Source: Micromonospora lupini (GTDB lineage: Bacteria > Actinomycetota > Actinomycetes > Mycobacteriales > Micromonosporaceae). Taken from it: 64,000 nucleotides of DNA. Every line of letters starts with the position of its first letter. Positions within the stretch are counted from its first letter, which is position 1. The notes under the pieces are model-generated. The model was given only the letters and a program-made list of their open reading frames with translations, ran no database searches and had not been told where the DNA came from. The stretch lies in contig NZ_JAPENL010000001.1 in the NCBI RefSeq assembly GCF_026342015.1, forward strand, positions 1,054,001-1,118,000, read 5' to 3'. This document shows, one piece after another, positions 46,181 through 53,833 of this stretch. The position numbers were made by a program, and so were the translations under genes.

Positions 46181-46635
46181 GCGGTCGGCAGAAGGTGGTG
46201 CTGGTGACAGTGGCGGCGCTGCTGGTGGCGTTCTTCGTGCTCGCCGTCGGCGCCTCCGGCGGCGACCGGGGCCGCGCGGATGATCCACCGGGGGTGGTGC
46301 AGCGGCTGGGCCGGCTCGCCGGTGGCAGCACGAGCGTCGATCCGGCGACCGTGCAGGCCGACTGTGACCGTACCGGCGACGTGCTCAGCTTCGTCGGCGG
46401 CTGCGCGGTGCGGGTCGCCGACCCGGGCGAGCTACGGACGCTTGTGCTGCGCAGTGGCCGCCCGTTCGTGGTGCGCGCGCCGGCGCCCCGCGACGCCGAC
46501 CTCACCGTGCGCTCCGAGGTCGAGCCGGACGACGGCGGCGAGGCGGTCGCCCGGATCGCCGTCGACAGTGCAGTCACCGTGCTGCTGAGCTGCCCGGGAG
46601 GTGTCGGATGCACGGTGACCGTCGCCGCGGACTGA
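46177..46635 (+). CDS. Small membrane-anchored secreted protein with four Cys, 152 aa
   Basis: [20 protein letters not shown] begins an N-terminal signal-anchor (about 6-24). The outer part has four Cys ([16 protein letters not shown] and [14 protein letters not shown]), probably two disulfides, and a beta-rich core ending TVTVAAD. No family recognised. ATGA overlap with the preceding Ig-like membrane protein, so it belongs to the same operon. Confidence 0.65.
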   Translation: MSGRQKVVLVTVAALLVAFFVLAVGASGGDRGRADDPPGVVQRLGRLAGGSTSVDPATVQADCDRTGDVLSFVGGCAVRVADPGELRTLVLRSGRPFVVRAPAPRDADLTVRSEVEPDDGGEAVARIAVDSAVTVLLSCPGGVGCTVTVAAD

Positions 46636-46716
46636 CCCGTCCACACCACACGGCGGCCACCCCGCGACCCGCCGGCCGCGCGCCCGTCGCCCGGCACGAG
46701 CACGAGGAGACCCGGC

Positions 46717-47472
46717 ATGGGTGACCTGCGCAAGCCCTTCCTGCTGCTCGCGCTGGTCGCGGTCACGCTTGTGGTCCTCGTCGAGGTCGGCTCGTCGCTG
46801 CTCACCGGCGGCGGGGACGCCACCGGCGCCCTGCTGGCCAACGCGGCCGACCTCGGCGTGGAGGTGGACGGCGGCGGGATCAGCGAGCCCTCCGGGCGGG
46901 GTACGAGCTACCTGGCGCTCATCGACGTGGTGGCGCTGTGGACCACAGGCCTGTTCTGCCTGAGCCTGGTCGTGCCCGAGCGGGTGCAGGGCCGGGTCCA
47001 GGGCGTCGCGACGCTGATCTTCTCGATCCTGCTCATCCTGGGCTCGCTCGTGCTGCTGATCATCGCCTTCGTGGAGCTGACCATCATGGTGTCGCTGTTC
47101 CTGGCGGTGCCGTTCGGCACCCTGGCGTACCTGGCGTTGTGGGGTTTCTTCCCGGTGGGCGAGGCGAGCCTGCTGCTCGGGCTGGCGCTGCTGCTGAAGC
47201 TGGTCTGGGTGGTGCTGCTGCTGCTCGCCCAGCCACGCTTCGCGCAGAACAAGGGCCTCGTGCTGCTGGCGCTCACCACGCTGCTCTGCACGGTCGTGCT
47301 GGAGTTCCTGCACGGGCTCGTCCCGGTCATCGTGGTGAGCATCCTCGACGACGTGGGCGCGCTTGTCTTCGCCATCGTGGCCATCATCTGGGGCCTGGTC
47401 CTGCTCATCGGCTCGATCCCCGCCATCGCGAAGTCCATCCGGGTAACGGCCGCCCTCACCCGTCGATCATGA
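46717..47472 (+). CDS. Multi-span membrane protein at the end of the CIS operon, 251 aa
   Basis: An N-terminal TM (about 8-26) is followed by an outside loop of about 40 residues, then five or six hydrophobic helices (DVVALWTTGLFCLSLVVPE, GVATLIFSILLILGSLVLLI, LTIMVSLFLAVPFGTLAYLA, ASLLLGLALLLKLVWVVLLL, GLVLLALTTLLCTVVLEFL, LVFAIVAIIWGLVLLIGSIP). No transport motif. It is 81 nt after the previous gene, with RBS CACGAGGAGA. Function unknown; it might be a membrane platform for the machine or unrelated. Confidence 0.68.
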   Translation: MGDLRKPFLLLALVAVTLVVLVEVGSSLLTGGGDATGALLANAADLGVEVDGGGISEPSGRGTSYLALIDVVALWTTGLFCLSLVVPERVQGRVQGVATLIFSILLILGSLVLLIIAFVELTIMVSLFLAVPFGTLAYLALWGFFPVGEASLLLGLALLLKLVWVVLLLLAQPRFAQNKGLVLLALTTLLCTVVLEFLHGLVPVIVVSILDDVGALVFAIVAIIWGLVLLIGSIPAIAKSIRVTAALTRRS

Positions 47473-47524
47473 AGTCATCGCCATTCCGTACGGCGTGTGA
47501 TGACAACAACGTCATGGTCGACGC
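47466..47524. terminator. Inverted repeat between convergent genes (second copy of ATCATGAAGT element)
   Basis: CGATCATGAAGTCATCGCC at one end and GATGACAACAACGTCATGGTCG at the other (given in two overlapping parts of the stem) form a long imperfect hairpin around CGTACG/GCGTGT. Its ends resemble the element at 24239-24303. The right arm includes the stop codon of the minus-strand PmoA-family gene. Likely a bidirectional terminator. Confidence 0.6.
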
Positions 47525-48474
47525 CCGCTGGCGAGGGCCGCGCACCGGTTTCGGTCTACGCGGCCGTCTGCTATCCACACCCGGTAGCGGCCCTTCCGGG
47601 TCGCACCGGCCGACACCACGGCCGGCACGTCGAACGCGAACGCCACACACACCCCCGGGTACATCGCCGTCCGCACGAACCACCTGTCGCCGGGCCCCAG
47701 ACCATCGAAGACCAGGGTGTACGCCCCGCCGCCCGGCCCGACGCCGGTCAGCGCGAGCCATGGCGCCGCACTGCCGTTGACCGCCCCCTCCCCGGCGGCG
47801 TCGGCCGTGAACACCGCCGGCTCACCGTCGGCGAGTGCCCGCCAGAAGAACCCGCCGTAACCTGCCCCACCGGGGCGGCCGTTGGTGGCCGGGCTGCCCA
47901 GACGCACCTCCCGATCGGGTGGGGCGGTGAGCGCCGAGTCCACATCGAGCCGCCAGACGTCCGGCGCGACCGCCGAGGCGGCGAGCCGCCGCTGCTCCGT
48001 GAGCAGCACCGACCCGTCTCGGTCACGCCACTGCAACCGGTGCGCCGACCTGTCGGCGGCCCGCTCGGACCAGCCGGTGTGCGCGATGACGCCATGGTCG
48101 TCGCGCCACGTGTAGCCGACGTCGCGCACGTAGGTGCGCCCGCCCCAGAGGTTGGCGCCGTTGACGTCCTGCACCGCGAGGGACGCGCCGAGGTGCCAGA
48201 CGTGGTCGGCGGGCAGCGCGTCGGTGACCACCGTGCCGCCCAGGGTGCGGACCGGGTGCAGGTACGGCCGGGGACCGTGCCGCCGGTCCAGCGCCGGGTC
48301 GACCACGTACCGGGCCACCTCCGTGCCGCCGACCAGCATCCGCGCCGGCTTCTCACCTGCCGTCCCGATCCGCTCGGGGCCCGTCGCGTCACTGCCGGGC
48401 GCGGGGCCCGCCAGGTCGCCGCCGGGCGCGGGGCCCGCCGTGTCACCGCCGGCGGCGGCCGGGCCGGCGCTCAC
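47512..48474 (-). CDS. PmoA-family protein (DUF6807-like)
   Basis: 320 aa. Conserved segments RYVVDPALDRRHGPRPYLHP, VRTLGGTVVTDALPADHVWH, LGASLAVQDVNGANLWGGRT and GYTWRDDHGVIAHTGW match the family annotated PmoA/DUF6807, common in carbohydrate loci beside Gfo/Idh/MocA dehydrogenases; the biochemical role is not established. The GTG at 48474 overlaps the upstream stop (GTGA). The first 45 residues are Ala/Gly/Pro-rich and repetitive, so the real fold may begin at MLVGGTEVARY. It is the last gene of the sugar-import operon. Confidence 0.8.
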   Translation of the reverse strand: MSAGPAAAGGDTAGPAPGGDLAGPAPGSDATGPERIGTAGEKPARMLVGGTEVARYVVDPALDRRHGPRPYLHPVRTLGGTVVTDALPADHVWHLGASLAVQDVNGANLWGGRTYVRDVGYTWRDDHGVIAHTGWSERAADRSAHRLQWRDRDGSVLLTEQRRLAASAVAPDVWRLDVDSALTAPPDREVRLGSPATNGRPGGAGYGGFFWRALADGEPAVFTADAAGEGAVNGSAAPWLALTGVGPGGGAYTLVFDGLGPGDRWFVRTAMYPGVCVAFAFDVPAVVSAGATRKGRYRVWIADGRVDRNRCAALASGRRP

Positions 48475-49226
48475 GGCAGCTCCGGCTGAGCGGAAACCGG
48501 CCGGCGGCCCGCAGCGGACTCCGGCCGGCCGGGGTCCCCGCCCGCGGGAGCCGGTCGGCGGCCGGCGGCGGACTCCGGCCGCCCGTCCTCGACGCCTGTG
48601 CGATTCGGTCGGCGGCCCGCCACGGCGTGCAGGGCGGCCACCGTGTAGCCGGCGAGGATCGGCACGACGACCGGGGTGACCAGGACGGCGAGCAGCCCGG
48701 CCACCGCGACGACCCCGGTGAGCGCGGCCCAGCGGGCGGGCGCGTCGAGGCAGGCGCGGGCGGCGGAGCGGGCCGCGACCCGCCACCGCCCGCCCCCGTC
48801 GCCGCCCACCTCGACGACCACCAGCCCGGCGTACCCGGCCAGGCCGGCCGCGACAAGCGCGGTCATCGCCAGCGCCGGCGGGCCGCCCGGCACCCGGCCG
48901 GCGGCCAGCGCCGCCAGGTCGGCGGCGAGCAGCCCCGCCACGGCGAGCGCGAGCAGGCTGACCGGCACGCCGGGCAGCACCGCGCGGCCGAACCGGCGCG
49001 CGGTGGACCGCGCCGACGGCCAACTGCCGGTACGCGTCCAGTCGTGCACGGCCGCGCTGGCCACGCCCGCCGCCGCGGCGGCGGTGAGCACCGGTGCCGC
49101 AGCGAGGGTCAGCAGGATGCCGAGCAACGCGAGGTCGGCGGCGTCGCGGGCGACGTCGCGCCAGTCCCGCCGCCCGCCGGTGTCGACTGGTTCAGCCCTC
49201 GATGCCGGTTCAGCCCTTGATGCCAC
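48471..49226 (-). CDS. DUF624/YesL-like membrane protein
   Basis: 251 aa with four to five TM segments (LALLGILLTLAAAPVLTAAA, PGVPVSLLALAVAGLLAADL, ALAMTALVAAGLAGYAGLVV, LTGVVAVAGLLAVLVTPVVV). The arrangement and its place next to sugar ABC permeases match the YesL/DUF624 group, which accompanies pectin and rhamnogalacturonan uptake genes in Bacillus. The start GTG at 49226 overlaps the permease end by 17 nt; its first residues are a repeat ASRAEP-ASRAEP, from an 18-bp duplication. The C-terminal tail repeats GRPESAAGRRP twice. Confidence 0.75.
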   Translation of the reverse strand: MASRAEPASRAEPVDTGGRRDWRDVARDAADLALLGILLTLAAAPVLTAAAAAGVASAAVHDWTRTGSWPSARSTARRFGRAVLPGVPVSLLALAVAGLLAADLAALAAGRVPGGPPALAMTALVAAGLAGYAGLVVVEVGGDGGGRWRVAARSAARACLDAPARWAALTGVVAVAGLLAVLVTPVVVPILAGYTVAALHAVAGRRPNRTGVEDGRPESAAGRRPAPAGGDPGRPESAAGRRPVSAQPELP

Positions 49227-50085
49227 TGGTGTTGATCCCCTCGACGAGCATCCGCTGGAACGCGACGAAGAACAGGAAGACGGGCAGCAGGGACAGCACC
49301 GACATGGCGAACATCGGCCCGACCGCGCTCTGGCTGGTCGAGTCGATGAACAGGGTCAGCGCGACCGGCACTGTGTAGTCCTCCAGTTGGGACAGGAAGA
49401 CCAACTGGCGGAAGAAGTCGTTCCAGGTCCAGATGAACGAGAAGATCGCCGTGGTGACCAGCGCCGGTCGGCTCAGCGGCAGGATGATGTGCCGGAAGAT
49501 GCCGTACGGGCCGGCGCCGTCGATCCGGGCCGCCTCGTCCAACTCGCGCGGGACGCCGCGCATGAACTGCACCATGAGGAAGACGAAGAACGCCTCGGTG
49601 GCCAGGAACTGTGGGATGAGCAGCGGCAGGTACGGCCAGTCGCCGCCGACCAGTCCGAGTGTGCGGAACAGGATGTACTGCGGCACGATCAGCACGTGCT
49701 GGGGTAGCAGCAGCGTGCCGATCATCACGGCGAACCACATGCCGCGCAGCCGGAACCGCAGCCGGGCGAAGGCGTACGCGGCCAGCAGGCAGGAGAGCCC
49801 GTTGCCGACGACGGTGAGCAGGCTGACCAGGGCGCTGTTGACGAAGAACCGGCCGAAGCTGACGTCGAAGTTGGACCAGCCGGCGGTGTAGTTGCCGGGG
49901 GTGAACCGCTCGGGCAGCAGCCCGATGTTGTTGACGATCTCCTCCTGCGACTTCACCGAGGTGCCGACCATCCAGATCAGCGGGTAGAGCACCACGGCGA
50001 CGATCACCACAAGGATCAGCAGTCGCAGCACCGGCCGCCCGGTCGGACGTCGCCGAGCGAGCGGCGTCGGGGTCGCCGTCACCAT
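49210..50085 (-). CDS. Carbohydrate ABC transporter permease (MalG/UgpE type)
   Basis: 291 aa, six TM segments. Inner-loop EAA motif DEAARIDGAGPYGIFRHIIL at about 195-214 for contact with the ATPase; ending FVAFQRMLVEGINTSGIKG is typical of the MalG class. The ATG at 50085 shares a base with the stop of the other permease and has GGAGG at 7 nt; a GTG one codon upstream also fits. Works with the next permease and the binding lipoprotein; an ATPase gene is absent, so a shared MsiK-type ATPase is likely. Confidence 0.92.
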   Translation of the reverse strand: MVTATPTPLARRRPTGRPVLRLLILVVIVAVVLYPLIWMVGTSVKSQEEIVNNIGLLPERFTPGNYTAGWSNFDVSFGRFFVNSALVSLLTVVGNGLSCLLAAYAFARLRFRLRGMWFAVMIGTLLLPQHVLIVPQYILFRTLGLVGGDWPYLPLLIPQFLATEAFFVFLMVQFMRGVPRELDEAARIDGAGPYGIFRHIILPLSRPALVTTAIFSFIWTWNDFFRQLVFLSQLEDYTVPVALTLFIDSTSQSAVGPMFAMSVLSLLPVFLFFVAFQRMLVEGINTSGIKG

Positions 50086-51068
50086 CACCGGTCCTCCCCG
50101 TCGGAGTAGTGCACCCAGAACCGCCCGGTGCTGAAGAAGATCGCGGTGATGGCCGCGATGGCGAGCAGGAACACCCAGGCCATCGCCGACGCGTAGCCCA
50201 TCTGGAGTTCGGTGAAGCCGGTGATGTAGAGGTTCAGCGTGTACATCAGTGTGGAGTCGACCGGGCCGCCGGTGCCGTTGCTGAGCACGAACGCGGCGGT
50301 GAAGCCCTGGAAGCCGTTTATCGTCTCCAGCACCAGGTTGAAGAAGATGACCGGGGAGAGCATCGGCAGGGTGACGTTGCGGAACTGCCGGAACCGGCCG
50401 GCCCCGTCGACCGACGCGGCCTCGTACAACTCGGTGGGCACCTGCTTGAGCCCGGCCAGGAAGATCACCATCGGTGCGCCGAACTGCCAGATGGCAAGCA
50501 CCATGAGCGTTTCGAGGGCCCAGTCGGGGTCGTTGACCCAGGGCCTGCCCTCGATGCCGACCAGGCTCAGCAGCGAGTTGAACGCGCCGTCGCGGTTGAA
50601 CATGTTGACCCAGACGATGGCCAGCGCGACGCTGCCGCCGAGCAGCGACGGCAGGTAGAACAGCCCACGGAACAGCCCCACCCCACGCCAGGCACGGTTG
50701 AGCAGCAGCGCCACGCCGAGCGCGGCGGCCAGCTTCAGCGGTACGGCGATCAGCGCGAACGTGAGAGTGACCCGCACGGCGTGCCAGTACGACGGGTCGG
50801 CGGTGAACATGCGTTCGTAGTTGGCCAGCCCCACCCACTCCACCTCGGAGAACGGGGTGAGGATGTCGTAGTTGGTGAAGCTCAGGTAGAGCGACAGCAG
50901 CATGGGGATTGCCGTGACACCCATCAGGCCGATGAGCCACGGCGACAGGAAGACGTACGCCGCCAGACCTTCGCGGTGCCGGATGGTGCCGGGCCCACGC
51001 CTCGCGGGGTGGGCCCGGCCGGATCCGGGGCCGCGTCGGGTCGGGTCGGGCGCCGTGGTCAACGCCAC
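50085..51068 (-). CDS. Carbohydrate ABC transporter permease (MalF/UgpA type)
   Basis: 327 aa with GTG start. A basic N-terminus precedes LAAYVFLSPWLIGLMGVTAI, and the chain has six TM segments with ANYERMFTADPSYWHAVRVT and the EAA motif YEAASVDGAGRFRQFRNVTL. This is the MalF-like half of a sugar importer. Thirty-one nucleotides separate it from the binding protein gene. Confidence 0.92.
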   Translation of the reverse strand: MALTTAPDPTRRGPGSGRAHPARRGPGTIRHREGLAAYVFLSPWLIGLMGVTAIPMLLSLYLSFTNYDILTPFSEVEWVGLANYERMFTADPSYWHAVRVTLTFALIAVPLKLAAALGVALLLNRAWRGVGLFRGLFYLPSLLGGSVALAIVWVNMFNRDGAFNSLLSLVGIEGRPWVNDPDWALETLMVLAIWQFGAPMVIFLAGLKQVPTELYEAASVDGAGRFRQFRNVTLPMLSPVIFFNLVLETINGFQGFTAAFVLSNGTGGPVDSTLMYTLNLYITGFTELQMGYASAMAWVFLLAIAAITAIFFSTGRFWVHYSDGEDR

Positions 51069-51099
51069 GAACTGCTCCTCTCCTCGCCTGGTGCGGCGG

Positions 51100-52446
51100 T
51101 CAGGCGATGGCGGACTTGCACGCCTCGACGAACTGGGCGGCGGCCTGCGCCGGAGTGGCCCGGCCGTACTGGGCGTTCTCGGCGGCCTTGATCAGCTCAG
51201 ACTTGACCTTGCTGTGACCCTTGATCGGCACCTGCGGGGACGGGCCGAACTTCTGGGTCAACTCCGCCTCGACGGCGATGGACTGCTTCATCGCCGGGTC
51301 GGTGGTGCCGTCGCTGACCAGCCGACGCAGGTCCAGGTTGGACGGCAGGCCGCGGTCGGTGCCGAGCAGCTTGACCGCCTCCGGGTCGTTGTTCAGGAAG
51401 TTGATCACGTCGACCGCGACGTCCCTGTTCTTGCTGCCCTTGAACACCGACCAGTACATCGAGGCCCGGGCCCACTGCGCGCTCGGGTCACCGGGGTAGG
51501 CGATCACGCCCAGCTCGTCCTTGGTGTTCTTCTTCAGGTCCGGCATCTGGTTGGCCCAGACCCAGGAGGTGGCCGCCTTGCCGGTGACCACCAGCTGCTT
51601 GGTGACGTCGCTGGAGTTGCCCTCGTGGATGACGTCGGCGCTCGGGGTGGCCCTGCGGTCCCGGGCGCCCTTCCACAGCTCGAACCACTTGGCCACGTCC
51701 TCCGCGCTGAAGCCCAGTTCCTTGCCCTTGTAGAGGTCCTTGCCCTGCTGACGCAGCCACACCCAGAGCGCCTTGTAGTCGGCGCTCGGGTCCTGCGTGC
51801 CGGGCATCCTGGTCGCGGCGGTGACCTGCTCGGCCCAGGCGATGTGCTGCTCCCACGTCATCCCGGTGGTGGGCTCGGGCAGGTTGTTCTTGATCAGCAA
51901 CGTCTTGTTGTAGACCAGGCCCTGGGTGTTCTCCCCGGCGGCCAGGCCGGCGAGCTTGCCGTCGACCACGCCGTACTGCCAGAGGCTCTCGGGGAACTTC
52001 GAGGTGTCCAGCTTGGCGGACTTCTGGTAGGGGGTCAGATCGAGCGTGGTGCTGCGGGCCGCGTACTCGGCCAGGTAGTTGTCGTCGATCTGGAACAGGT
52101 CCGGCGGGTTGCCGCCGGCGGTGAGCGTCGCCAGCTTGTCGAAGTAGCCCTGGTTGGCCTGCCAGGTCGTCTCGAAGGTCACGTTCGGGTGCTTGGCGGT
52201 GTAGAGGGCCAGGGCGTCCTCGGTCAGCTTGGCCCGGGCGTCGCCGCCCCACCAGAAGATCGAGAGCTTGACCGGGTCGCTCGGGTCGGCGGCGCCGCCG
52301 TCGTCTCCGCAGGCGGCGGCGCCGAACATCAGCGGCGCGGCGACGGTCACGGCGAGCAGGCCACTCAGGAGTCGCCGCCGGGGCAGGGGGGCACCGTGAC
52401 GGCGCCCGGCGGACGTGTCAGTGGTGGGGGGCGTTGCGGGTTGCAT
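51100..52446 (-). CDS. Extracellular sugar-binding lipoprotein of ABC importer
   Basis: 448 aa. Signal peptide with a twin-arginine-like RRRLLSGLLAVTVAAPLM and lipobox FGAAAC (Cys46). The mature part reads VKLSIFWWGGDARAKLTEDA, LYTAKHPNVTFETTWQANQG, GLVYNKTLLIKNNLPEPTTG, ASMYWSVFKGSKNRDVAVDV, i.e. the family 1 solute-binding fold. It probably captures oligogalacturonides, other uronides or related sugars given the neighbouring uxaC and pectate lyase; ligand is inferred. Start 6 nt after the LacI gene stop. Confidence 0.92.
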   Translation of the reverse strand: MQPATPPTTDTSAGRRHGAPLPRRRLLSGLLAVTVAAPLMFGAAACGDDGGAADPSDPVKLSIFWWGGDARAKLTEDALALYTAKHPNVTFETTWQANQGYFDKLATLTAGGNPPDLFQIDDNYLAEYAARSTTLDLTPYQKSAKLDTSKFPESLWQYGVVDGKLAGLAAGENTQGLVYNKTLLIKNNLPEPTTGMTWEQHIAWAEQVTAATRMPGTQDPSADYKALWVWLRQQGKDLYKGKELGFSAEDVAKWFELWKGARDRRATPSADVIHEGNSSDVTKQLVVTGKAATSWVWANQMPDLKKNTKDELGVIAYPGDPSAQWARASMYWSVFKGSKNRDVAVDVINFLNNDPEAVKLLGTDRGLPSNLDLRRLVSDGTTDPAMKQSIAVEAELTQKFGPSPQVPIKGHSKVKSELIKAAENAQYGRATPAQAAAQFVEACKSAIA

Positions 52447-52452
52447 GTGCGC

Positions 52453-53595
52453 TCACTCCTCGGCATTAGGAGGCGACGGCGTCACCGGTGGCCGCGGTCG
52501 GGACGCCCGGCCCGCAGGGCTGTGCGGGTCCGGGCCACGCGATGCGGCCAGGAGACGTGCCGGTCGGGCGTGCGGGCCCGGGCCGGTCGAGTCGCGGATG
52601 ACCAGGTCGGTCTGCAGCATTACCTGTGCGGTGGTACGACGGACGCCGAGCGCCGTGCCGGCACCGGGGCTCCGCGCGCCGCGCGGTGACTCGATGTCCT
52701 GTTGCAGCAGCATGTCGACGGCCGTCCGGCCAGCGGCCCCGGTGGGTGTGGCCACCGTCGTCAGTTTGGGGCGGGTGAGCCGGCTCAGGGCGATGTCGTC
52801 GACCCCGACGACACTCACCTCCTGCGGCACCCGGACCCCGAGCGCGTCCAGCCCCTCGATGAGGCCGATCGCCATCAGGTCGTTGTAGGCGAGCACTGCC
52901 GACACGCCACTGCGCCGTACCTGCTCGGCGACGGCGAGGCCGCCGGTCTCGGTGGGCGCGTTGGGGCCGAGCAGGGTCAGCTCCGCGCCGCCGCTGCGGG
53001 CGGCCGTGGCGGCGGCGCGGCGCATCTCCCGGTTGGTCCACGAGCTGCGGGGGCCGCCGAGCAGTGCGATGCCGCGGTGACCGAGACCGATCAGGTGCTC
53101 GATCGCCGCCCGGGCGCCCTGCCCGACGTCCATCAGCACGCAGGGCAGGCCGGTCACCTGGCGGTTCACCACCACCAGCGGCACCTCCCGGCTGAGCTGC
53201 TCGATCAGGCTGTTGCTCATCCGCGGACTGCACAGCAGCACCCCGTCGACCTGCTTGGCGAGCGCGTGGACCAGCTCCTCCTCGGCGGTCGGGTCCTCGT
53301 TGGTGTCGGCCACGAAGACGTGGTAGTCGCGGTGGCGGGCCTGGCTCTCCGCCGCCTTGATCAGCGGCGGGAAGAACGGGTTCGCGATGTCGGCGATGAT
53401 CAGCCCGATGTTGTGCGTCCGCCCGGTGATCAGGGCCCGGGCCGCGCGGTTCGGCCGGTAGCCCAGGTCCTCCGCGCAGGCCAGCACCCGGACCCGGGTC
53501 TCCGGGTTGACCAGGTGCGGGGCGGAGAAGGTGCGGGACACGGTGGAGATGTGCACCCCGGAGGCGCGGGCGACGTCCCGGATGGTGACTGGCAC
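52453..53595 (-). CDS. LacI-family regulator of the uronate/pectin locus
   Basis: About 380 aa. HTH PVTIRDVARASGVHISTVSR directly at the N-terminus, hinge GYRPNRAARALITGRTHNIG, then the effector domain (IIADIANPFFPPLIKAAESQ, VPLVVVNRQVTGLPCVLMDV, VSAVLAYNDLMAIGLIEGLD, VSVVGVDDIALSRLTRPKLT) and a Pro/Arg/Ser-rich tail. The GTG at 53595 with GAAGGG six bases before it gives the canonical start; the frame is open to 53670, but that would translate through the operator at 53648-53659. It should respond to a uronate-derived ligand and control both divergent operons. Confidence 0.9.
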   Translation of the reverse strand: MPVTIRDVARASGVHISTVSRTFSAPHLVNPETRVRVLACAEDLGYRPNRAARALITGRTHNIGLIIADIANPFFPPLIKAAESQARHRDYHVFVADTNEDPTAEEELVHALAKQVDGVLLCSPRMSNSLIEQLSREVPLVVVNRQVTGLPCVLMDVGQGARAAIEHLIGLGHRGIALLGGPRSSWTNREMRRAAATAARSGGAELTLLGPNAPTETGGLAVAEQVRRSGVSAVLAYNDLMAIGLIEGLDALGVRVPQEVSVVGVDDIALSRLTRPKLTTVATPTGAAGRTAVDMLLQQDIESPRGARSPGAGTALGVRRTTAQVMLQTDLVIRDSTGPGPHARPARLLAASRGPDPHSPAGRASRPRPPVTPSPPNAEE

Positions 53596-53647
53596 GGCGG
53601 GCCCTTCGTCCGATGTGGCGACGGTCACGTGGGTGCCGCCAATTAAT

Positions 53648-53659
53648 GCAAACGGTTGC
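53648..53659. promoter_or_regulatory. LacI-type operator 1
   Basis: GCAAACGGTTGC, within TGCAAACGGTTGCT, lies just upstream of the regulator gene. It shares the TGCAAA half-site with operator 2, about 150 bp away, so one repressor can bind both, autoregulating itself and the import operon behind it. Confidence 0.75.
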
Positions 53660-53797
53660 TCCACTGTCAACGGTCAATGGTTGCGGTTCTGTTGCGTCGA
53701 CACTCCTCGTGGTGACTTCCTACGCCGCAAATACTGACATTTCTCGCCGATTGCGTCGCCGTCGTTGACGTCGTCGCATTGATCGTGATTACTTCAC

Positions 53798-53811
53798 TGC
53801 AAACCTTTGCA
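53798..53811. promoter_or_regulatory. LacI-type operator 2
   Basis: TGCAAA-CC-TTTGCA, a perfect 6-bp inverted repeat, ends 22 nt before the Gfo/Idh/MocA start. Bound repressor there would block the rightward catabolic operon. It is the clearest operator of the pair. Confidence 0.82.
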
Positions 53812-53833
53812 GGGATCACCTGGGGGCGATCGC

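Noticed and set aside
53596..53670. Upstream extension of the LacI regulator to 53670
   Set aside because: It would read through the operator; the HTH starts right after the GTG at 53595, which has its own RBS.
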